A DNA stretch of 64,000 nt from positions 806,001-870,000 of the forward strand of contig NZ_JACEFG010000002.1 in the NCBI RefSeq assembly GCF_013694105.1, read 5' to 3'. Source of the stretch: Halobacillus locisalis (GTDB lineage: Bacteria; Bacillota; Bacilli; Bacillales; Halobacillaceae). The notes beneath the pieces are model-generated. The model searched no databases and was not told the origin of the DNA. It was given only the letters and a program-made list of their open reading frames with translations. Shown here one piece after another: positions 52,563 to 58,458 of the stretch. A program made the translations under genes and the position numbers. How positions within the stretch are numbered: the first letter of the stretch is position 1; each line of letters starts with the position of its first letter.

Positions 52563-52624
52563 TTCAAAAGGCTATACTATGCAACGGAAACCACCAGGAT
52601 TTCCCGTAACTGTGCTTCGAGATA

Positions 52625-53194
52625 CTAGAATAAAAACAAGCGTAGCCAGTAGCCGGTCAGTTTCGCATATTCACTGAACGCGATCCGGTGCTCATAGCGC
52701 GTCATCGAACCGGTCGTAGAGAACGACGAAGGTGCGACAGCATAGCTGAGATCGATGTCAGTAGATTCGTAGATTTTGTTGAACGTCATCCGCGTTCGCC
52801 TCGTGTGATAGTTGCTGGTCACGACAATAGCCGAACTCAGCTGCTGCTCGTTCATGATGTCTCGGCTGAGCGTGGCATTGGTATAAGTGCTCGTGGCCTC
52901 GTTCTCTTCTACTATGTCGTCAGCCTGGATTCCGAGTTCAATGGCCAGTGATCTGGTCGTGTTCGGTTCCGTCGCATTCGTCAAGATGACACGCTGACCC
53001 GGTTCGTATAAATCAGCGCCATATTCGAGTCTTCCATCATCACCGCTCAGAACAATGATCGCCTCTGATGGGTTGATCTTCTCTTCGATGACTAAGAAGG
53101 AACGGCCAAGCATTATGAACGTAATGGCTATCCCGAATAACAGGAGAAGAATGGAAATGAAGCTGATCAGCAGAACTCTTTTGATAGTCGGCAT
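52625..53194 (-). CDS. DUF218/YdcF-like membrane-anchored protein
   Basis: 189 residues: N-terminal membrane helix (about 7-30) and a DUF218 domain with SEAIIVLSGDDGRLEYGADLY (two parts), VILTNATEP, an acidic VEENEATSTYTNA motif and SNYHTRRTRMTF. The family includes ElyC/SanA proteins linked to envelope integrity and lipid-carrier metabolism. Short for the family but with all motifs. Ribosome site AAAAGGA. Encoded upstream of the L-box/dapA unit in reverse direction order, separately transcribed. Confidence 0.8.
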   Translation of the reverse strand: MPTIKRVLLISFISILLLLFGIAITFIMLGRSFLVIEEKINPSEAIIVLSGDDGRLEYGADLYEPGQRVILTNATEPNTTRSLAIELGIQADDIVEENEATSTYTNATLSRDIMNEQQLSSAIVVTSNYHTRRTRMTFNKIYESTDIDLSYAVAPSSFSTTGSMTRYEHRIAFSEYAKLTGYWLRLFLF

Positions 53195-53283
53195 AATAAG
53201 GGGTCCTTTTCTAGTAAGCTATTTTATCAACATTATAATGTTTATAGGATGAAAAGGGAAAAGAGACTGCCTCGTCCTCTACT

Positions 53284-53317
53284 AAAAACCCCCCACCTAG
53301 CGAGTAGGTGGGGGAGG
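53284..53317 (-). terminator. Terminator of dapA
   Basis: CCCCCCACCTA / TAGGTGGGGG stem with five T on the minus strand, just after the dapA stop. Confidence 0.88.
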
Positions 53318-53319
53318 GA

Positions 53320-54207
53320 TTAGTCAGCTGAAATCAAGTCTTTCGTCAAAGTTGCCACCAATTCTTCCGATTCCTCTTCCGTCAAAGGCAGTAAAGGGAG
53401 CCTGACCCCACCTACATTCACACCCTGCTTGTTGAGGGCGGCTTTGACGGGTCCAGGACTTGGCGCAGAGAAAATAGCTTGCATTTTAGGCAACAGTTGA
53501 CGATGGATACGTGAGGCGTAAACCGTATCGCCGGAGCGGAAAGATTCGATCATTTTCTGCATATCATCCCCGAGTACGTGAGCTGAGACGGACACGATGC
53601 CCGTTGCACCGATGGCTAAGGATGGTAACGTCAACCCGTCTTCACCGCTATATACGGTAAAGGTCTCTGGTGTTCTCGTAATCATTTCCGCCATTGCATC
53701 AAGATCCCCGCTTGCATCTTTGATTGAGACGATATTATCAATTGAAGAAAGGCGGACGACTGTATCAGGTTCCATGCTCACGACACTTCGTCCTGGAACG
53801 TTGTACAGCATAATCGGAAGGGAAGTGGATTCAGCGATGGCCTTGAAATGCTGATACAATCCTTCCTGCGTCGGTTTATTATAGTAAGGGACGACGAGCA
53901 TAGCAGCGTCTACCCCGGCAGCTTCTGCTTGTTTTGTCAGTTCAATGGAGGCTTGTGTGTTGTTGGATCCTGTGCCGGCAATGACGGGAACACGACCATC
54001 GACTTTTTGGACGACATGCTTATATAAGCTCACTTTTTCATCCACGGTTAAAGTCGGTGATTCCCCTGTCGTGCCAGTGATGACGAGAGCGTCTGATCCG
54101 TGAGCGATTAAATAATCGATGAGTTGGTTGGTTCTGTCAAAATCAATGGCACCAGTCTGATCGAATGGAGTCACCATAGCTGTTAGTACTTGACCGAAAT
54201 TCATCAT
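53320..54207 (-). CDS. dapA: 4-hydroxy-tetrahydrodipicolinate synthase
   Basis: 295 residues of the DapA/NAL aldolase family. Signatures: TAMVTPFDQTGAIDF (about 9), VITGTTGESPTL (about 42), LYNVPGRSVV with the catalytic Tyr (about 135) and VSIKDASGDL with the Schiff-base Lys (about 163). It condenses pyruvate and aspartate semialdehyde in lysine and diaminopimelate synthesis, needed for wall and for dipicolinate of spores. The leader carries a lysine riboswitch, which supports DapA rather than another aldolase of the family. A single gene. Confidence 0.93.
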   Translation of the reverse strand: MMNFGQVLTAMVTPFDQTGAIDFDRTNQLIDYLIAHGSDALVITGTTGESPTLTVDEKVSLYKHVVQKVDGRVPVIAGTGSNNTQASIELTKQAEAAGVDAAMLVVPYYNKPTQEGLYQHFKAIAESTSLPIMLYNVPGRSVVSMEPDTVVRLSSIDNIVSIKDASGDLDAMAEMITRTPETFTVYSGEDGLTLPSLAIGATGIVSVSAHVLGDDMQKMIESFRSGDTVYASRIHRQLLPKMQAIFSAPSPGPVKAALNKQGVNVGGVRLPLLPLTEEESEELVATLTKDLISAD

Positions 54208-54250
54208 TCCACACCCTTTTATAAATATTGTGTGGAGGGCGCTGATAAAA

Positions 54251-54485
54251 GCAAAAAGGCAACAACGAGGGCTCGTTGTTGCCGTAGAAACTAAGTTCGT
54301 TCCTGCGTAAGATAGCCCTCCATATAGTCTCCTATATGACAGTCCTCGGATTGTTCAGCCGAGAAACCAGCTTCCGGAATATGAGATTCCTTCCACTTCG
54401 GCAACGTCCCCTTTCGGCATGAATCAAAGGATCTCATTCTCCTCCTCATACGTACTGATGGTTGTCGCACCTCTATCCTTACTTC
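54251..54485 (-). promoter_or_regulatory. Lysine riboswitch (L-box) with terminator
   Basis: On the minus strand, GGATAGAGGTGCG (about 54466-54478), then an AGTA arm, GCCGAAAGGGGA, TTGCCGAAG, GGCTGAACAATCCGAGG and GGAGGGCTATCTTAC follow in L-box order, very like the B. subtilis lysC leader. P1 forms between GTAAGGATAG and CTATCTTAC. The expression platform is a GGCAACAACGAG / CTCGTTGTTGCC hairpin with five T (54253-54283). High lysine should stop transcription before dapA. Confidence 0.93.
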
Positions 54486-54557
54486 AAGGTTTGATTGAAA
54501 TAAGAAAAGTATTTAGTTAATTAAACTATAGCAAATATCAGACAGTATCACAACCAA

Positions 54558-54668
54558 TTATTTCTGCAGTTCCTCAATCAAATGGTTGATGACATCTTTC
54601 GAGGATAAATTGTGGTCCGTCTCTGAAACGTGAATGATATCTTGAAGTATTTCTTTTAGATTGTCCAT
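54558..54668 (-). CDS. 36-residue hypothetical peptide
   Basis: Begins MDNLKEILQDIIHVSE and ends VINHLIEELQK, two predicted amphipathic helices, behind AAGGTGATTTCA. It follows the SIN-domain gene at 54796 by 127 nt in the same direction. Not a recognisable Spo0E-type or SIN-type peptide. The perfect palindrome GTGAATATTCAC (54687-54698) lies just ahead of its ribosome site and may be an operator. Confidence 0.5.
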   Translation of the reverse strand: MDNLKEILQDIIHVSETDHNLSSKDVINHLIEELQK

Positions 54669-54795
54669 TGAAATCACCTTTTTTATGTGAATATTCACCA
54701 AATGTTGTCAAACGAAACGTCTATTTTTGCAGAATCTATCCATTAGACGATTTGGTTAAGGTTTCGTTTCATCATGGACGAAAAATAAATAGGCG

Positions 54796-54915
54796 TTACA
54801 ATTCTTCCTCAAGGAACGATTTGATTTGTTCTTTGGTCATGCCGAGTCGTTTAGCTTCTAGAATTAAATAGACCCAGTCTTCATACGAGTTTTCAGGAAT
54901 CATAGAATCACCCAT
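54796..54915 (-). CDS. SIN-domain peptide paired with a SinR-like HTH gene
   Basis: 39 residues: MGDSMIPENS followed by YEDWVYLILEAKRLGMTKEQ and IKSFLEEEL. The second part is a SIN domain, the helical hairpin by which SinI binds SinR and by which SinR oligomerises. It follows the HTH gene with only 14 nt between, and that gap is its AAAGGAGTTCACAG ribosome site, so the two are co-translated. It may be an antirepressor, or the split-off tail of SinR. Confidence 0.75.
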   Translation of the reverse strand: MGDSMIPENSYEDWVYLILEAKRLGMTKEQIKSFLEEEL

Positions 54916-54929
54916 CTGTGAACTCCTTT

Positions 54930-55127
54930 CTAAGAGATCAACTCATCCAAAGGCACACCAAGCGTTTTAGCAAGTTTATTCAAAACAATGAGAGACGGAT
55001 TCTTTTGAACGCCGCGTTCGATATTGCTGATATAAGACTTTGATACGTTGGAAAGCCTAGAAAATTCGTTGACGGACAAGCCTTTTTCAGTCCTGAGGAA
55101 TTTAATTTTTTCACCAAGGGTACCCAT
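54930..55127 (-). CDS. SinR-like HTH regulator lacking the C-terminal SIN domain
   Basis: 65 residues, all HTH_3: MGTLGEKIKFLRTEKGLSV, then FSRLSNVSKSYISNIERGVQ and KNPSLIVLNKLAKTLGV. B. subtilis SinR has VAKSYLSSIERNLQTNPS at the recognition helix, so DNA preference is probably similar. SinR is 111 residues; here the protein stops right after the HTH, and the oligomerisation-type domain is in the next gene. Five GTTCTT-like motifs are upstream, suggesting it controls its own gene. Ribosome site GGGGG with long spacing. Confidence 0.78.
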   Translation of the reverse strand: MGTLGEKIKFLRTEKGLSVNEFSRLSNVSKSYISNIERGVQKNPSLIVLNKLAKTLGVPLDELIS

Positions 55128-55165
55128 CGTTTACTAAACCCCCTTCTCCAGAAGACTTTCACGTA

Positions 55166-55250
55166 TTTTTTGTTCTTTATTGAGAATATTATAATTCTTT
55201 TTACAGAACAAATAAATACCTGTATTCCTTTATTAAGAACAGAAAAACAG
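55166..55250 (-). promoter_or_regulatory. Cluster of SinR-type boxes before the SinR-like gene
   Basis: GTTCTTTATTGAGAATA (55172-55188), AATTCTTTTTACAGAACAAAT (central GAACA; 55193-55212, inverted pair) and TGTATTCCTTTATTAAGAACAG (two arms, 55230-55251). On the minus strand the last reads GTTCTTAATAAAGG, like the box at 16288. Probably the autoregulated promoter. Confidence 0.5.
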
Positions 55251-55298
55251 TAAATATCTGCGCTTTTCTCCCTCTGCCGTCGAATTTAGTGGAATTAT

Positions 55299-55330
55299 AA
55301 AAGGTTAGCGAATGATTTCGCTAACCTTTT
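55299..55330 (-). terminator. Left copy of a duplicated terminator hairpin (element copy 2)
   Basis: AAAAGGTTAGCGA / TCGCTAACCTTTT stem with loop ATGATT, identical to 55783-55813. No gene ends at this copy, so it is explained by duplication with the element. Confidence 0.8.
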
Positions 55331-55384
55331 CAGGCTGCCTGCAGAAGTCAGGGAAACGGTTCTGTTAGATCGTATGAGAATACC

Positions 55385-55507
55385 GTGGGATGGAAAACGA
55401 CTCGCTTTATTGCGGGGGAGCCGGCAAGCCTCCTCGCTCGTTAACACTCCCTGTGGGGTCTTCCTTGAGTCCTTCTCCCGCGGGAGTCTCCCCGTTTTCC
55501 ATCCCAC
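55385..55507 (-). repeat. GC-rich palindromic hairpin repeat, reverse orientation
   Basis: Arms GTGGGATGGAAAACG and CGTTTTCCATCCCAC pair perfectly. The copy-1 equivalent has CACCCCAC on the right, so here one mismatch is absent. Confidence 0.8.
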
Positions 55508-55612
55508 TATGCGATAAATAGTGGGAACAGAACCTCGTCAAGCATGGTGCAGTCATCCGTAGAGTTCCTCATTTTCGTTGAATTCTCTAGAGGTTCAGTC
55601 TTGCTATTGTGA

Positions 55613-55733
55613 GGTGGCGTGGAAACGGCGACACTCCTGCAGGATCCTGAGGCTTGGGTGAGATCCCCCAGGTCGCGTAGCGAACGAGGAAGCTCACCGC
55701 CTCCTGCGGAAAGGGAGTCGTTTCCACGCTACC
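55613..55733 (+). repeat. GC-rich palindromic hairpin repeat, forward orientation
   Basis: Arms GGTGGCGTGGAAACG and CGTTTCCACGCTACC pair with one G-T type mismatch; core nearly identical to 7986-8108. Confidence 0.8.
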
Positions 55734-55782
55734 GGCTCCTTCTCATTTTGGCAGAACCGAAAGTGGCTTTCTCAACAAACTG

Positions 55783-55813
55783 AAAAGGTTAGCGAATGAT
55801 TTCGCTAACCTTT
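55783..55813 (-). terminator. Terminator of the AraC-family gene; right copy of duplicated hairpin
   Basis: AAAGGTTAGCGA / TCGCTAACCTTTT stem; its first bases overlap the TAG stop of the AraC gene, so this is the original terminator. The same hairpin recurs at 55299-55330. Confidence 0.85.
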
Positions 55814-57013
55814 GGTGTTCATTTTATATCGTACACGGAACTCTTTTGGTCCGATTCCTTCCATTTGCTTAAAAACACGAGTGAAATAGCTTTGACTATT
55901 GTAGCCGAGCATCGAGCTGATATCCAATAAAGAGTAATCGGTAATGCTCAATAATTCTTTCGCTTCCTTGATCCGCAGTCTATTGATGTATTGAGAGACA
56001 GGTTCACCGACTTCTTTCTTAAAGACGCTAGATAAGTAGCCTTTATGAACATTGATTTCCTTGGCAATATCCTTAAGGCTCAGTTCATCTGATAAATGTT
56101 GAAAAATATAGCGGCGTGCGCGTTCAATGATGGGAGAGTACCTCGGTTTATCCGATTGGTGGAGTCGTTGGTAGAATGAAAAAATAATGTTTTGTTCAAG
56201 TTCAGCCAGTTCATCAGGTGAGGTGATCGTTTCTAAGAAGTTTATGTAGAACTCGTTGAGGAGAATCATTTCACCTTGGGGGCCACCTACCTCAGTACTA
56301 AGATGCGTCAGCTCTGTAACTAAACGAATCAGTCTGTTTTTCTCCGATCGCAAAGCATCCCCATTTCCAAGGTCTGCGGTATCGTGCGCTTTATATTCTT
56401 CGTACACTTCCATCGTACGGCCATCGCCGTTTTTAAACGAGTTGAAAAACCTGAATCTCCATTGCTCCACTAATGTGGAGGAAACATATTGATTTGAAAA
56501 ATCGGAATAAGCTGTACTGTAGGCAAGGTTCGATTGTTCTTGTTTCATTTCTCCTTCGGATTGCATGGGCAGAAGTCTGGCTAATACACGTTCAAGAACA
56601 GGAACCTGATAGGGCATCCATAAAGGCTGTTGCTCAAAGTATAAAAATAATTCCTGCTCATCGGTAGAAAGATCATGCTTCTCCTTCACTTTTCGAATAT
56701 GCTTACGTCCCATATCTTGTTGAAGAAAAGGACCAATGGCAATAGTAGCGCTCTCACCACTTGTTGTCCTGATCGAGTAAAGGAAAAAACACTGTCCGAC
56801 CACATCGATCGAGAAGTGTAAAGAGTAAGGCAATCTGTTGCTTTGGTCGACATCTTGATCAAGGGTAGATTTCAGCTCTTCTGGAGGCGCCTTGAAACTT
56901 TCGGGAAACTGGTATAGCGTACGTTTTTGGTGATTGAGTAAGAAGACGGGAGTGTTCAAAGCAATGGAACAGTCTTTTAACAACTGAAGCAATTCATGAT
57001 TCACAACGGTCAC
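55805..57013 (-). CDS. AraC-family transcriptional regulator
   Basis: GTG start seven bases after AGGAGG. 402 residues: an unrecognised N-terminal sensory region (about 1-290) and a C-terminal AraC DNA-binding domain (about 300-398) with LSLKDIAKEINVHKGYLSSV (first HTH), FKKEVGEPVSQYINRLRIKEAK and DISSMLGYNSQSYFTRVFKQ (second HTH). This YesN-like type commonly senses sugars or works with two-component input. Its neighbours are SIN-domain genes and a GAF-STAS gene on the same strand, all separately spaced. The target is not known. Confidence 0.85.
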   Translation of the reverse strand: MTVVNHELLQLLKDCSIALNTPVFLLNHQKRTLYQFPESFKAPPEELKSTLDQDVDQSNRLPYSLHFSIDVVGQCFFLYSIRTTSGESATIAIGPFLQQDMGRKHIRKVKEKHDLSTDEQELFLYFEQQPLWMPYQVPVLERVLARLLPMQSEGEMKQEQSNLAYSTAYSDFSNQYVSSTLVEQWRFRFFNSFKNGDGRTMEVYEEYKAHDTADLGNGDALRSEKNRLIRLVTELTHLSTEVGGPQGEMILLNEFYINFLETITSPDELAELEQNIIFSFYQRLHQSDKPRYSPIIERARRYIFQHLSDELSLKDIAKEINVHKGYLSSVFKKEVGEPVSQYINRLRIKEAKELLSITDYSLLDISSMLGYNSQSYFTRVFKQMEGIGPKEFRVRYKMNTKG

Positions 57014-57075
57014 GAAGAAACCTCCTCACCTGTACCTGTTGCTTCTATTATACAGGAATCAAAAAAATAACACCT

Positions 57076-57216
57076 CTATTGAGAGAGATGTTGTACTTGT
57101 TCAGTTTCTCGTAAAAAGTTCTGAATATCTTGTTTGCTTAACCCCATTGACTTAGCCTGCTCCATCAACTGCACCCATTCCCGATCAAGCATCAAAACAT
57201 CAGGTTTTGTTCTCAC
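57076..57216 (-). CDS. SinI-like antirepressor
   Basis: 46 residues from GTG 57216 behind AGGGGAG: MRTKPDVLM then LDREWVQLMEQAKSMGLSKQ and DIQNFLRETEQ. B. subtilis SinI has LDQEWVELMVEAK at the same point, so this is the closest SinI match in the window. It stands 62 nt before the AraC gene on the same strand and 160 nt after the GAF-STAS gene, and may be transcribed with AraC. Expected to bind a SinR-type repressor. Confidence 0.82.
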   Translation of the reverse strand: MRTKPDVLMLDREWVQLMEQAKSMGLSKQDIQNFLRETEQVQHLSQ

Positions 57217-57374
57217 ACTCTTCAACTCCCCTGTAAGTTAAATGAGTGAGCGCCAGTTCCATGAATGAGACTAGAACCAGTCTACTCTCTTCTCAAGATC
57301 TTGTGATTAGTATAAAAGCTCCAGCCTATAAGGGTTTGCACTATTTTCATAATTTTTTAAAAATTTGCGTTTAT

Positions 57375-58229
57375 TCACGTAGTATGAAGCTGAAACCCTA
57401 TGAGTTCTAACGCGGATTCTAGGTCCGCTACGGTTTTTACATTCAAGTTACGTAAGGAGACATTACCGACTTCATGCTTGGCGATTTCTGGAGTCATACC
57501 AGTGATAATCGCCTCAATTCCCATTAATTGAAGAGATTGTACGAGTTGAGTGAGAACGGTCGGAAAATGGTCATCTAAAATGATTAGTCCAGATAAGTCA
57601 ATGATGAAGTACGTCATTTGTTTCTCCGCACCGACTTTCAAGACAGTCTCTAAAATGATCTGCGCCCTTTTTTCATCAATCACACCCTGGAGTGGTAAAG
57701 CAGACACACCTTTTGTAATGGGAATAATCGGCACATTCAAAAAGCCCATATGATATTGTGTTTGATCCAGTTCAATTAAGTATGAAAGCACCTCAGACAT
57801 CGATTTCATGAATTCGATATCCTTGTCATCAAAATGTTTTTCTTCTTTATCTAATGCACAGAGGGTACCGAATACTTCCCCGTTTGAGTCTAATAGGGAT
57901 ACACCTAAAAATCCTTTCACCCCAAGGGCGGATGTGGCTTCCAGTTCTTTGGCTAACTCATCTTTTTGCAAGTTAACAGCATTCAAAGCCGCTTGTTCAT
58001 TATTTATGATCAATCGACAAAACGTATCTCCATAGTCGACAGCAAGACCTTCTTCGATGACTACTTCATCTTCATTATACGAACTGATGACAGTCATAGC
58101 GTTTGAGCCTTTTTGTGTAATATATGCGGAATTAACATTTAATTGTTGAGTAATCACTGAGAACATCTTCTGTGAAGCTTTTTTTAATGATTGAAATTCA
58201 GAAGATGCGAAATTCGATTCTTGGACCAA
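57375..58229 (-). CDS. GAF-STAS protein (RsbR-like stressosome paralogue)
   Basis: Start at TTG 58229, eight bases after AAAGGGG, chosen over TTG 58247. 284 residues: GAF domain (about 12-150, FLGVSLLDSNGEVFGTLCAL) and STAS domain (about 165-280, YFIIDLSGLIILDDHFPTVL, MGIEAIITGMTPEIAKHEVG). RsbR proteins join RsbS and RsbT in the stressosome that switches on SigB. At the first phospho-site Thr of RsbR (DITG) this protein has Ser (DLSG), and at the second (PEIAQT) it has His (PEIAKH). So phosphorylation may be partial, as in YtvA-like members. The GAF ligand is unknown. Confidence 0.8.
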   Translation of the reverse strand: MVQESNFASSEFQSLKKASQKMFSVITQQLNVNSAYITQKGSNAMTVISSYNEDEVVIEEGLAVDYGDTFCRLIINNEQAALNAVNLQKDELAKELEATSALGVKGFLGVSLLDSNGEVFGTLCALDKEEKHFDDKDIEFMKSMSEVLSYLIELDQTQYHMGFLNVPIIPITKGVSALPLQGVIDEKRAQIILETVLKVGAEKQMTYFIIDLSGLIILDDHFPTVLTQLVQSLQLMGIEAIITGMTPEIAKHEVGNVSLRNLNVKTVADLESALELIGFQLHTT

Positions 58230-58325
58230 AGTCGACGCCCCTTTCAAGTGGTTATATTTACTATTCTAGCATAGTCACAAGGTAATCGTTTACTATTTCG
58301 GGTTGAGATGGATACACCTTTTGTT

Positions 58326-58345
58326 ATGATTAATTGTCTAATCAT
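58326..58345. promoter_or_regulatory. Inverted repeat in the promoter region of the acidic-protein gene
   Basis: ATGATTA and TAATCAT separated by six bases (20 bp in all). It lies between divergent genes and may be an operator for either. Confidence 0.35.
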
Positions 58346-58458
58346 GGAATTTTTCCGAAAATTCAAAAGTGAAAAAATATACTTTTGGCTTATTTAGAAA
58401 CAATGGTTTTACCCGATATGATAGAGTAGAACGTTTATTACTCTAGGAGGTATGTCGA

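Larger units (their letters stand above)
55327..55786. mobile_element. Non-coding 460-bp element with TTTTCAG inverted ends (copy 2)
   Basis: Left end TTTTCAGGCTGCCTGCAGAAG; reverse complement of the right end TTTTCAGTTTGTTGAGAAAG. Modules at 55385-55507 and 55613-55733 are in the same order as in copy 1 (7701-8162), and spacer segments such as AGTCATCCGTAGAG and TCTCTAGAGGTTCAG also match. It lies between the AraC gene terminator and the SinR-like promoter. Confidence 0.65.

Noticed and set aside
54241-54500. T-box leader before dapA
   Set aside because: The conserved blocks match the L-box lysine riboswitch in order, and no T-box antiterminator motif (GGGTGG...) is present.
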